This document shows, piece after piece, positions 1 to 9,771 of a DNA stretch of 20,949 nt. Origin of the DNA: Elysia marginata (Eukaryota; Mollusca; Gastropoda; Plakobranchidae); contig BMAT01005544.1 in NCBI GenBank assembly GCA_019649035.1, forward strand, positions 221,977 to 242,925. The letters run 5' to 3'. Made by a program: the position numbers and the translations under genes. A model generated the notes under the pieces. It did no database searches. It had not been told where the DNA came from and worked only from the letters and a program-made list of their open reading frames with translations. Position 1 is the first letter of the stretch. Every line of letters starts with the position of its first letter.

Positions 1-120
1 CAGATAAAGAACGACTTATCTCTTTCCAGCGCAGATCTTGTAATCAACCCTTGATTACAAGATCTGCGCTGGAAAGATTACAAGATCTGCGCTGGAAAGA
101 GATAAGTCGTTCTTTATCTG
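1..120. repeat. Fold-back inverted repeat with a duplicated inner arm
   Basis: Bases 1-45 are the exact reverse complement of 76-120. Between them, 53-75 is an exact direct copy of 76-98, so the left arm (23-45) can also pair with 53-75 across a 7-base loop (46-52). The arm starts at the first base of the window, so the palindrome may extend to the left. It has no coding content. It could be a genuine fold-back insertion, a replication template-switch product, or a library or assembly artefact, because perfect arms with a tiny loop and a partial second copy are typical of template switching. Confidence 0.9.
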
Positions 121-2620
121 TCTTTTTCATTCCAGATAGGTTTAGATCTAGATCTAATTGTCTAAATCTTATTTTTTCTATGCCTTAAAATACTTTGTCC
201 ACCATCACAACCGACAGAATCGCGACCTTTTGTCACAGCCTCATATCGGTCTCCTGTGGCTACAGCGGTTACTCTCATCGCATGACCGTCCTGTGGTTAC
301 TAGCCGACCGTGAGGCCTCCTGTCCTTTACTGATCACGGAAGCCAAGCTTCCTAACGTTTTACTTGTAGACAAACGTCTGTCTAAACCCGTCAGGCTCTG
401 GGAGTGTCCAGCTTCCCGCCGCTGGATCTAACGATCGTCCGACTGTCGTCGCTGCATCTTCGCCGTCTTACCAGACAGCAGAACCATAAGTATTCTATCG
501 GGCTCGAACTCTCTACTCTCTCGTATTCTGGTAAAACTGGATGTAATTGTCAAGTTATTCTTTCATTTTGGGTGATAAGCTCTTGGGTTTGCATAACTTA
601 GTAAGTATATTTTCTGTAGTTATGTCGGAATACTTATTGCAGTTGTTTGCTCTGTAATCTTATTTGAACTCTACTCTGCCTCTCTGTTTTTCCATTATAC
701 TATAATAAATCTGTCATTTATGTGATCCCCTTTAAATCTATTTTATTTTATATTGAAAATTTGATTTATGATATTATATAAACTTCGTTCTAGACAGCCA
801 ACTTTGTAGTAGAAAGTGCCATTTGTTTAAATGTGTTTATCCTGTTCGTGGTCGTCTAACCCAGGTTGTTGTAAGCGTAAACTTGCCCTAACACTATCTA
901 TCTGTTAATAATCTCACCCGCATATCCCTCCATGCAGTCCTGTCATTAGAAGATATTCCCTTTTGATCAATATTCATTACATAGCTCAAAGCTTGCCTTT
1001 CTTTTAATTTACAGTTTTTTTACTTTAACTAAAATGAATGCCAGGCAGGCTTAATTCCTAACAGCAAAAATATTTCTTTTTCTATTTTAGCTATTCGAGA
1101 CAGCTTTTAACTTCTTCTTTATTACATCTGAAACTTTTCTACTGATATATAATTCCATACATTAAGTTCATCATTCTATTGGACAACAGCGTTACAACAA
1201 AATTCTTATATACATTGCCTTGTTACTAACCTACGACAAATATTCCATTATTCAAAGTAGATCTAAACCTGCTCAAGCGACATATCTGTTGCATGCATAA
1301 TAAAACTTATCAACCGTGACTGTGGTACTAAAATATTTTGTCTCTAAAATCTATTAAAAAATCTTTCTTTAGTTTTGCATAATGAGGGCTATTATGTCCA
1401 GCCGAAGTAACAGGTTTGCGGGTGAGGATGGGGGCTGAACTGTTAAATATTAAATTATTTTGGCAAAGATAGCTTTTTTTAGTCCCAAAAACATGAGCTA
1501 ATTAGCCTGCTCCTCTCTAAACTAATGCCTCATAGCACAATTATTGCATACCTGTTGGTTGAAATAAGATGGTAAGATAAATTTAATTTATTCCATCGAC
1601 AGGAAAATAGTTTTGACAGCACTGCCTTCATTGTGATACAAATATGCGTTAAACATACTGGATTCGAACATAAATTGTATACATTTCAAAGACACAAGAG
1701 CACATCACGTATATGCCTGATTTGGCACATTCTGCATGATATTTTTATAACAGAAAATGCTTTATAATTAATATATTTGCTTGAAAATACGTTTATTTTC
1801 ATACCAGTATACAATCTCAGCTATGCTATTCCTGGAGGCGACCGATACTACAAGACACAAATGATATTATGTAGATCTGTGTCCGAGCTGTATGGAAAAG
1901 AGCCCTGCGGGCCTTATTAAGATAAATGATAAAAAAAGAGACAGAAAGGTATGCAACAAAATTTCATGAGTCTTGATGGACAAAACCTGTTTTAATGAGT
2001 GGGCCAACAAAACAAGGCAGTTGTAGAAGTACGTGGAATTTAAGAAAAGATAGTTTAGTTAGATAACACGATGCTATTTTTTGCTTTATGTCTCGAAATG
2101 AGTACATTCTGATTGTCCTGCATGTTTTAAGAATAACTCTGCCAGTCGGTGTGATCTGTACTAATTAATTTCTTCAAGTTCCCTACTTCTAAGTATGTGC
2201 ATATAAAGCATGAAGCATGGGCAATTGATTTAGACTTAGCATATTTATGTTAATTCTGTAGGCATAAATTTGAAAATACGAATTAACAGATAGCTGCCAA
2301 CTACTTATGATACACATCAGCTTTTTTGTTTTAACATCCCAAGCAATATATAAAAGAATCCACCCGAAAGTAATCTGAATCTTCCTTTACGTTTTGTATC
2401 TGCAAGGTCAAGTGGACACGTCCATGGCAGTTCGAATCATGAAGGTAAAAAGACAATCATTACTTGCCCTGTCCTCTGTTGGACAATTATCATATAGATA
2501 ATATATTTGTAGCTTCTGTAAGCGCGAAAACGATTTCTTTAATATTGTAATGGCCTTTACATAGCTAGATACACTTGTTAAAACGTTTTGATTGTGTCGT
2601 TGTCGTTGATCATATAGAAG
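121..2620. other. Gene-free stretch, mostly AT-rich
   Basis: No convincing gene is visible. A GC-richer patch at about 195-600 is open in two frames for 65-78 codons but matches nothing I recognise and has no clean exon borders on its left. It ends next to a good donor-like GTAAGTAT at 601-608, so a non-coding or 5' exon cannot be excluded. From about 610 to 2620 the sequence is AT-rich with stops in every frame and no long repeats. Confidence 0.5.
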
Positions 2621-2960
2621 AGACCTTGCGCGTCGACGACGAAAATGTATGATGTAGGTAGCGAGGGTTTTACAGAGGACGATTGGCTGACAGGCCCCGT
2701 TAGCCCATCAGCCATTTTGGGTTTCCTCCGCTACGGGCTTCGTCCCCCTGAGCGCATAAACTCTAGATTTTCGTATGCTGGGGCCGCTTCAGAGCGCTGG
2801 TCGGGAGTGTTCCTGCTCTCCTGAAAACTTCCTTCAATCCCCGTGGTCTCTCTGGCTTCGATAATATCTTTAAATATTTCAATGTTGACCTAATGCTCCT
2901 ACCCGACCACCCCCTCACTCTCTTTGTCAGTCTCGTATTCACCCACCTGGTAGTAGTATA
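2621..2960. other. GC-richer block, unassigned
   Basis: This block is clearly richer in G and C than its neighbours. It contains pyrimidine-rich and GC-rich words such as GGGCTTCGTCCCC around 2738, and has no long open frame on either strand. It may be a decayed interspersed repeat or a non-coding exon. I do not recognise the family. Confidence 0.3.
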
Positions 2961-3774
2961 ACGTCTTCAAGAATGGTTTTTGCAAGGGCAAGGGAACGGG
3001 TAGTATGATTGTTCAAGTTTAGCTGTTATCTGATTCATGGTATAAGTCATGTGTAAGGCTCGTAAGCGTCTGTAGCCCGCACAGACAGCACTGAAGTCTA
3101 ATGAGATTGTGAACGGTTCGCAGTTGTAGCTCGTTTCGACGAGTTCCATTTTTCTTCCTGTTGTCAAAGTCCAGGAATGACAAGCATAAAAATGCCAGAA
3201 ATCTCATCAGTCTAACCTGTGTGAAAAAGTCGGAGTTTTTGTTACTTCAGATTATGTTTTAAGCTAAATAAACGCTGATGAGGTCCCCGCTCTCCTGGAA
3301 AGCATTTCTGGCTTGGGCCTTTTTTATTTTAGTAACTAAAAGTATTTGGAGTTCGAAAATATCTCATCTTCATGGTCTTGGACTTTGATCTTGGTTTGAT
3401 AACTTTTCGTTTAGCTTTAGATATTGTAGTTTTACATTAATTTTAATTTTACTTACTTGACTCGCCAGGCCCTTTTTAGATGAGGTGTCTTCATTTGTAA
3501 CAACAACGTCCATATCATTAACAAACCAAAGAGAGCAGGCAGCATTGGTGCACTTTAACTGTTATTTAAAACCAATCAACCGGTTTTTGTCCTCAAAGGC
3601 AACATAATATTTGCTTCTTTTAAAAGAACTCCCAAAACCTTCTTTTAATGTGAGAGAGTGTTGAAAAGCTTCTTTGTAGATTTTTGCGCACTGCACTAGT
3701 ACAAGTTTTGACGTTGGTGTTCTCCGATCCCGAATCTTTTTTTGTTTTCTCTGGATAGTAGGTCTTTGTCTTAA
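2961..3774. other. Gene-free stretch
   Basis: Short open frames of 60-76 codons occur on the minus strand, but none shows a recognisable domain, start context or splice structure. No repeats stand out. The stretch ends at the left end of the Harbinger-type transposon. Confidence 0.5.
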
Positions 3775-3775
3775 C

Positions 3776-3900
3776 CACTCGGTTGCTTGCACCAGTGTGG
3801 TTGAACTGTGGTTTAGACTAAACCTCGGCTCAATCGAGACTTAAAATTCATTTTCTGTTGCACCAGTGTGGCTTATAATAAGTCAGACTTACATCTGACC
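3776..3900 (+). repeat. Left terminal and subterminal inverted repeat of the Harbinger element
   Basis: It begins with the 11-base terminal repeat and contains two GTTGCACCA-type motifs 70 bases apart. The stretch aligns imperfectly with the reverse complement of 5850-5969, including the words around CTGTTGCACCAGTGTGG. Paired subterminal motifs of this kind are plausible transposase or Myb-protein binding sites, which is inferred from element architecture. Confidence 0.7.
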
Positions 3901-4002
3901 GAAATCGACATGGTTTTTAATCTATGCAGGGGAGTAGGTTTAACATCGGCTTAACTCTCAAACACGCTCTTTTTCTCGTTACTACTCTGCACAGTTTAGA
4001 AA

Positions 4003-4770
4003 ATGGATGCTTACTTGAACTGTGAGGAAGACGCTGAAGAATAAATGCAGAAAAGGGAGCTAATGCAACTGCCACGGCGACTTGTAAGAGATAGAACAAA
4101 TTCATTTACGTGCTTTAGAGATGAAGAATTTGAGATCCGATACCGTTTTAAAAAGGACACAGTCATTGATTTAACAGACATGGTGCGATAGGCCATATCT
4201 CATCAAACTTTAAGGATTGCTTGTGTTCCTGCTAAACTTGAGGTATTGATTTTGATAAGAGTCCTTGAAACAGGATGTTTCTTGATGACCGATGTCGACT
4301 TAGATCTAATTGGGATTCATAAATCCAATGCTTGAATCATGTTGATTGGGCGGCCTATGCCGTTGCAGAAAAATATCAAGGATTTGTTACTTTTCCAGTT
4401 CACGCTAAACTCAACAGTATTAAGCAAGACTTTTATGAGATTGCAAGATTTCAAGGCGTTATTAGTTGTACAAATTGCACTCACACACTTACATTATCCG
4501 TCCATCTGGTAAAGAAACCAAAATTTATCGGAACAGAAAGGTCTTTTTTTCATTAACATATAATCTGTGTGTGATGGAAATCTCAGAATATCTAGTCTTG
4601 TAGCAAGATAGCCTGGATCTACCCATGACGCAAGGATTTTTAATAACAGTGTTTTATCTATGAGACTCTAGACATGGTCATTTACTTGGAGATAATGGCT
4701 ACCCGAAACTGCCTTATTTTTTATCACATGTCGCAACAAAAACGGATGGTGTCTCAGCTAATGTCGATGG
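4003..4770 (+). pseudogene. PIF/Harbinger (HARBI1-like) transposase pseudogene
   Basis: Conserved blocks of the Harbinger DDE transposase can be followed through all three forward frames. The first frame starts at ATG 4003 and has in-frame stops at 4042, 4189 and 4333. It contains an Arg/Asp/Glu-rich helix block (RDEEFEIRYRF-like, about 4117-4155) and the following LEVLILIRVLETG segment. The next block (about 4332-4490) holds the IKQDFYEIARFQGVI motif, where the first catalytic Asp of the usual DGTH box is Asn (codon 4473). A third frame from 4493 reads IYRNRKVFF, and LLGDNGYP follows near 4682 with the second catalytic Asp (4691) kept. The C-terminal block with the catalytic Glu was not found. 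The gene is therefore dead and probably 3'-deleted. Superfamily assignment is strong. Confidence 0.85.
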
Positions 4771-5229
4771 TGTGGGTGGCTTGATTTTTGTCTCATGCGA
4801 CTGTCCTTGTAAACATGACTTAAAATATCACTCAATTCTAATCTATATGTTGTTCATATCTTTCGGCAAAGAAACAGTTGTACTACAGTATGTTTTTTTG
4901 CACTGTGAAATGATTAATAAATAAATCTAATTTATAAATGGCAAATGTATCTGTCTTTGCTTTTTTGTTCTACCCCTCCCCCCGGCCTCCCTTACACCAT
5001 TCTTGAAGTATGGTATCGCATATCATGTTACACTTTACAGGCTCATGACACCAGTCTTTTTCCCTGTACTCAGACCCTTGCCTGTAGCCCACCCCACCCT
5101 ATCCCCAAAGAACTTGAAACTTTTGGGCGCCCTGTGAACAGCCATTAGTTTCTTTTGTACATTTAAATGCAGTTTAAAACAAGTTTAAATGAGTCAACTA
5201 ATGCCCAAACTATTACCTCCTGTTTAAAG

Positions 5230-5620
5230 GATGATTATAATATATGATCCTCATCGAATCCATTCTCTATGGCCGCAGACTGATTCGGTAGTAATATTTG
5301 ATGATCCAATCAGAGTCAGACCTTTTGTCCATGAGTTCTGCTGGACCACCACCAACATTAGTTTTTTAAGCATTTGTTTCTTGAGCCTTGCGTGGTGTTT
5401 TTTTTTCCTTAATTTTCAGTTCGTCCAAAGATTTTATATTATTTTGGGGTGTCCCGCTTCTCAACCCTTTCGCTGCTGTTTTATTCCTTTGAAACCTGCT
5501 TCCATGCTTTCTGTTTTTTTTCGTTGTCGTTTCGTTTGTCCAAGACCATAGGACGACGCTTTAAATCAATATTCCTAAAAGCTTTTTTTTATAAGCTGTA
5601 TATATTGTTCTCGTTTTCAT
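5230..5620 (-). pseudogene. Myb/SANT-like accessory protein of the Harbinger element, pseudogene
   Basis: On the minus strand, blocks typical of the Myb/SANT-like DNA-binding protein that accompanies Harbinger transposases can be read in shifting frames. They are AWKQVSKE near 5484-5508, then SLDELKIKEKKHHARLKKQ starting near 5431 and running leftward, then a GGGPAELMDK motif at about 5321-5353. The order (tryptophan-containing helix, basic lysine-rich helix, Gly-Gly-Gly-Pro) matches the family. In known elements this protein aids nuclear import of the transposase and binding to the ends. Several frameshifts and stops disable it. Its opposite orientation to the transposase is a normal layout for these elements. 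Confidence 0.7.
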
Positions 5621-5849
5621 CATCTTCCATGGACGAGGCATTCGTCTCAGGTATTGCACCCATCTTAAAAATATCAAGGAAGTACATGCACCATTAATCC
5701 TTTTTCAAAGACAAAAGCGACACGATAATAAATATATTATTGTCACGAATTCCGATTATTTTGACAAAACTGAAAGTATAAATGCGGGAAACCCCAGCGT
5801 TGCGAAGCAAGCACGTCATTTTAAACTACACTCTACTCGATCCAACCTT

Positions 5850-5969
5850 AGTTTACCTAAATCACACTTGGTGCAACAGAGATTTAAGTTAAACCTCGAG
5901 CGCGGTTAAGCCAAGTCTGACTTAATGTTAAGTCCGACTTATGCTAAACAACGTTGGTGCAACCGAGTG
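5850..5969 (-). repeat. Right terminal and subterminal inverted repeat of the Harbinger element
   Basis: This is the reverse-complement partner of the left end. Two TGGTGCAAC motifs start at 5869 and 5955, 86 bases apart, and the terminal 11 bases (5959-5969) exactly complement 3776-3786. TAA follows immediately at 5970. Confidence 0.7.
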
Positions 5970-6020
5970 TAAACTGAAATGGTTAGGGACAAATAATCTA
6001 CACGTTTTATTTAGTCATAT

Positions 6021-6138
6021 TAGAGACCCTAAGCACACGCACCGTGTCTCACTGCGCGTACGTGAAAATCGGAAAAGCAAATCGAGGAACCTATAAAAAT
6101 AATGAAACTAGTTTCTAAAAATAGACCCACAGACGTTC
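6021..6138 (+). repeat. One-arm copy of the fold-back repeat
   Basis: About 118 bases matching 10992-11109 with roughly nine differences counted by eye (about 92% identity). The copy begins at the same TAGAGACC end and stops matching exactly where the second arm starts in the other copy. No right arm follows it here. It lies about 530 bases upstream of the cholinesterase-like coding start. It is either a truncated element or a copy of a longer parent from which the palindrome arose. Confidence 0.85.
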
Positions 6139-6639
6139 CCGTCATACTCACGCGTTGATGCGTAAAGTCTGTACTGTCGCTTTTACTGTACATAAGAACC
6201 ACTCAGATTTTAATATATGTTTTTTTCGACCCTTTTAGCGTTGTTGTGTATCATTGCTGTAACGACCGCCGCTCGTTGTGAGCCTTGACGCATCCTACAT
6301 GTCATAAGCACTAAGCAAAAGGTGGTAGCAAAAATGTCCAGAAACAATTGGTTCAAAATTGATGTCACTGAGTAACCATATCGTGTTCAAAAGAAAAGGA
6401 TTGTGTTTTGACACGTATCCTCTCAATATTTCAAATGTAAACCTTGAGAACCAAAAAAAAATATATAAACGTAGCTCTCTTATATGAAGGATGCAAAATG
6501 GATTTTATTTTTTTTTTGTAGAACGCAGCTTTTTATATTTACAAAATATAACTTAAAAAAAAAATTGAAGCAAAGCGTTATTGCAAGCAGCAACAGATTT
6601 TTCGTATCTCTTTACGAAAAAGTTCTTAATTGATTCAAA
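6139..6639. other. Upstream region of the cholinesterase-like gene
   Basis: AT-rich, with poly-A and poly-T runs at about 6450-6475, 6505-6520 and 6555-6565 and no open frame. Because the coding exon begins just after a splice acceptor at 6663-6664, this stretch is most likely part of an intron and the promoter lies further upstream, outside what can be identified. Confidence 0.45.
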
Positions 6640-6664
6640 GAATGTTATTTTTTCATCTTTTCAG
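6640..6664 (+). promoter_or_regulatory. Splice acceptor before the first coding exon
   Basis: A T-rich tract ending in TTTTCAG closes at 6664, and the ATG follows after only three exonic bases (GAG). Upstream in-frame codons exist back to 6581 but contain no ATG, so the frame there is most simply intron read-through. Vertebrate cholinesterase genes have the same arrangement, with a non-coding exon 1 and the ATG near the start of exon 2. Confidence 0.7.
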
Positions 6665-6667
6665 GAG

Positions 6668-8160
6668 ATGGGTGGCATCTCAAGAACAGCTCTTCTTTTA
6701 GTATGCGTAATATTTGTTTCGATAGCTGAGGTTTCATCTGACACTCCTATGTTAGAAGTTTCGTTTGGAGGAAAAATTTCAGGTTCTGAGGTGCAAGTAG
6801 ATGGAAAATCTGTAGAAGTTTTCTATGGTGTTCCATATGCAGCACCTCCGATAGGCCGGAGAAACCGATTCAGGTATCCACTTACGTTTACGCGTTGGAG
6901 AGAAATTAACTATTTCAAGGATGGCACTGTGAAACCTCCTGCATGTATTCAGCCTATCGACAACACATTTCCTGGAGCACCAACGTTGAATACTGGGATG
7001 AGCGAGGATTGCTTGTATGTAAACGTTTGGAGACCAAAGGAAAGAAATGGACCAAAGAAGATATTGGTGTGGATCCACGGCGGTCACTTCTGGACAGGCT
7101 CTGCAGTACTCGATGCTTACGATGGCAGCGAAATAGCAGCAAGAGAAGATGTGATTTTAATCACTGTGGCCTATCGGTTAGGACCGTTGGGCTTTATCTA
7201 TCTTCAAAATCAAATGAATGGAAATGTAGGTCTTTCTGACCAACGTTTAGCTCTAAACTGGGTAAAAGGACACGCAAGCCGCTTGGGAGGTTCCAAGGAT
7301 GATATAACTGTCTTTGGTTACGGAGCTGGAGCTGCAAGCATCGGCTTCCATCTAATGTCTCCATTAAATTCGAAACCAATTTCTAAAGCCATTATGCAAA
7401 GCGGATCCCCACTATCCCCATGGGCTGTGATGGACAAAAAGGTTGCCTCTGAACGGTCATTCACTGTTTTGAAGAACCTTGGTTGCAACATCACAGCTCA
7501 TCCATACGACCTTTGGGATTGCATGGCCTTATTAGATCCCCACGATTTGACCAGTGAATTCCTAAAGATAAAAGATGACAAATGGTTTGGTCTACCTCTT
7601 GCACCCATAGTTGACTGGGTGATGGTCGCAGATGATCCCAAGCGAAGGTATGAAAGAGGCTGGGTAAAACCGACTGATGTTATCATCGGAGTGGACAAAA
7701 ATGCAGGCGTCCTAGATGGTATCTATAAATTTCCGAAAGACCTTCCAATATGGAGACAAGGAAAGTTGCGAAATAGACAAAGGTTTCGTGATATGGTTAA
7801 AATTGTTGCCGATGACGATGAAGATCTCCAAACAAACCTTATGGTACAATACCATGAAGAATCTGTCATGAGAAACCGACGTCTCGAAATACTCGAAGGT
7901 GCGATTGGGGATTGCCTGACCAAATGCCCCGTTTTGGAGTTTGCTCGTAAATATACAAATCGTGGAGGAAGAGTTTACCTGTACAGTTTCGAGGAGCGCT
8001 TGAGCAGCAACCCCTGGCCTGCATGGATGGGTGTGCCTAGTGGCTCTGAGATTGAAGTAGTGTTCGGCGGGCCTCTAAGAGAAAACTCCGACAACACCGA
8101 AGAAGAGAAAGCTCTCAGCGAAAAGGTCATGGGTCTCTGGTCAAGCCTTGCTAAGAATGG
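6668..8160 (+). CDS. Secreted cholinesterase-like protein without catalytic residues, coding exon 1
   Basis: Codons 1-497 plus two bases of a 546-aa carboxylesterase-B/cholinesterase family protein (alpha/beta hydrolase fold). The start is the ATG at 6668, the first ATG in frame and just after an acceptor. Residues 1-24 look like a signal peptide (core TALLLVCVIFVSIA). Family marks are EDCLYVNVW (113-121), the oxyanion block HGGHF (137-141, third Gly now His), GNVGLSDQ (185-192) and WPAWMGV. The nucleophile elbow GYGAG (217-221) has Gly219 for Ser, the acid site reads DKNAG with Ala346 for Glu, and the GVPSGSEIE site has Ser458 for His. Disulfide cysteines 93/115, 273/285 and 420 (with 536) are kept, and Cys416 is extra. 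There is no transmembrane segment. The intact frame argues for a functional non-enzyme such as a binding or adhesion protein; its ligand is unknown. Confidence 0.92.
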
Positions 8161-8447
8161 GTGAGTAGCAACGCAGTAATCAGAATGTGTGATCAGCTGA
8201 AATTTTCTTATATCATAATTGGCTACCGCTGGCGTAGTTATTGTTTTAAGTGATGGCGTATGCGTCGTCTTAGATTATATTCTGACGACAATTAATCAGC
8301 AAACGGGTGTGTTAGATTATGATCATGCACCAGTTTCTGATTTTAATATCCAATATGTTATAAAACACGTCAACGAAACTGTTTTTTTACGATTTTTTCG
8401 AAAAGAAAGTCAAAGCTCCTGGTTCTTTTTTTATAAAAATACTAATA

Positions 8448-8456
8448 AAAATAATA

Positions 8457-8535
<79 letters not shown>
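8448..8535. repeat. (AAT)n microsatellite in the intron
   Basis: Roughly 29 near-perfect AAT units, with one AGT interruption near 8459. An open frame of repeated Asn codons across it is a by-product of the repeat. Length is probably polymorphic. Confidence 0.95.
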
Positions 8536-8536
<1 letters not shown>

Positions 8537-8745
8537 GAAGCTAGGACCTCAGTGTTTCGATGCCAATTTTGGCAATTTAAGCCGAATGAAATCAGCACAC
8601 AACCCACTTAGATATGTCGGACAAGCCGACATTTTGAGCGGGTTGAATGTTTGCATAAGAAGCAACGAAATTTGAAGATAGCAATAAAAGAAACTCTTCG
8701 ATAATCAGAAGAAAATATAGATTTACATTTACTTTTATTTTAGCT

Positions 8746-8903
8746 ATCAATCTTTGTGAAGACAGGTTGAAATTAAAATCAGCAATCGATCTCTAGACTT
8801 TAGACCTAAATAAACTACAGATCTAGATCACTTTTTACAATCAATTTTTTTAAAGACAGGCTGACAATTTAATCAGCCATAGGTACCTAGACTTTAGAGC
8901 TGC
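8746..8903 (+). repeat. Decayed tandem duplication in the intron, 94-base offset
   Basis: About 62 bases beginning ATCAAT at 8746 reappear from 8840, with about three quarters of positions matching. Shared words include AAGACAGG, AATCAGC and CTAGACTTTAGA. The second copy may be an old segmental duplication or part of a repeat family I do not recognise. Confidence 0.6.
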
Positions 8904-8938
8904 AGTTTCAGTTTTAAGATGCCTCGGAAGATACGAAT

Positions 8939-8971
8939 GTGTCTTACACCTAGGAAAGCAAGTGTAAGACA
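8939..8971. other. Small hairpin in the intron
   Basis: TGTCTTACAC and its exact complement GTGTAAGACA are separated by about 12 bases. Ten paired bases are more than expected locally, but nothing links it to a function. Confidence 0.4.
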
Positions 8972-9313
8972 TCATCGCAGCAGAATTAGAGAAAACTATA
9001 ATCTCACACGACAACAACAACTACAACAACCAGATGAAAATGAACAACATAATTATGTTTAAGCACGGTGGTTTGTAAATATTCATCAACAAAGTTTGGG
9101 GAAAGGGGTGGGGGGTAGGAGAGAAACGATACTAAGCGTATTGAAGTAGATAAAAGGTGAGGAGGAATGAAAGGCGGCAGAGAGTGGGAGAAAGAGACAT
9201 GAAGGTGGGAAAAAAGAGGGTTGCTCAAAATTAAAATACTTAATTATTTACGTTTCTGGACTTCAAATTTAGAGCGCCATAGGAGTAAAAATGAAATAAG
9301 AGTTTGGACTTCC

Positions 9314-9316
<3 letters not shown>

Positions 9317-9370
<54 letters not shown>

Positions 9371-9469
9371 CAGACAAGGAGAGAAAGAGAAAGAGAGAGA
9401 GAGACAGACAAGGGGAGAAAGAGAAAGAGAGAGAAAGAGAGAGAGGTAGGGAGAGAAAGAGAGAGAGAG

Positions 9470-9502
<33 letters not shown>
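9317..9502 (+). repeat. (GA)n purine tract in the intron
   Basis: About 185 bases are almost entirely G and A on the plus strand: a pure (GA) run of about 40 bases, then GAGAAA- and GACAGACAAGG-interrupted units, then another pure run. Open frames on both strands (Arg-Glu on plus, Leu-Ser on minus) are repeat artefacts. It lies about 270 bases before the acceptor. Long mirror-symmetric polypurine tracts can form triplex (H-DNA). Confidence 0.95.
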
Positions 9503-9504
<2 letters not shown>

Positions 9505-9771
9505 GAGTGGGTGAGGCAACGGGAGACTACATAAAGTTTTGAGATACATTCAGATAAACCGACACATACCTGGACTCAAACCTCACGCGTAGAGGACAAT
9601 GAAAAAAAACCTAACTGAGGCTGTTATTACGCTCTTACAAACCCTGTCAAAATGTTCTTGTGTTAAACATAGTCATGTTCCTTTTCACCCTCCGTAAAAC
9701 TAGTTATCTAGCTATAAGTAATAACAACAAAGAAAATTTCTCTCAACATTGACTTTTTACTTACTCCGCAG

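Larger units (their letters stand above)
3775..5969. mobile_element. Fossil PIF/Harbinger DNA transposon, about 2.2 kb
   Basis: The two ends carry an exact 11-base inverted repeat (3776-3786 and 5959-5969, CACTCGGTTGC outward to inward). A second shared motif, GTTGCACCA, occurs twice at each end (3787 and 3857 on the left; its complement at 5869 and 5955 on the right). TAA stands just outside both ends (3772-3774 and 5970-5972), as expected for the three-base TWA target duplication of this superfamily, with one extra C on the left. Inside are a decayed plus-strand transposase and a decayed minus-strand Myb/SANT-like gene, the standard two-gene content of PIF/Harbinger elements. Stops and frameshifts in both genes show that it is inactive. 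Confidence 0.8.
8161..9771 (+). other. Intron of the cholinesterase-like gene (GTGAGT...CAG)
   Basis: Donor GTGAGT at 8161-8166 and acceptor ending CCGCAG at 9771. The intron is 1611 bases, inserted after the second base of a Gly codon. Splicing joins KN-G to TPSYPG and continues the family alignment without gap. The position matches the intron that separates the large exon from the C-terminal exon in vertebrate cholinesterase genes. The intron holds an AAT microsatellite, a decayed 94-base-offset duplication, a small hairpin and a GA tract. It has no nested gene. Confidence 0.9.

Noticed and set aside
195..601. Two overlapping open frames of 65-78 codons
   Set aside because: The length is unremarkable for a GC-richer patch, there is no recognisable protein, and the second has no supporting context beyond a donor-like site at 601.
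5231..5697. Plus-strand frames of 106 and 82 codons
   Set aside because: They are shadows of the minus-strand Myb/SANT-like pseudogene of the Harbinger element.
6581..6667. Extended N-terminus upstream of the ATG at 6668
   Set aside because: The extension starts at a TTG, contains a strong polypyrimidine-AG acceptor, and would place the signal peptide internally.
8219..8611. 130-codon frame with a long Asn run after the first coding exon
   Set aside because: It lies in the intron, the Asn run is the AAT microsatellite, and the flanking residues match nothing.
9221..9549. Open frames on both strands rich in Arg/Glu and Leu/Ser
   Set aside because: They are produced wholly by the GA microsatellite inside the intron and have no complexity outside it.
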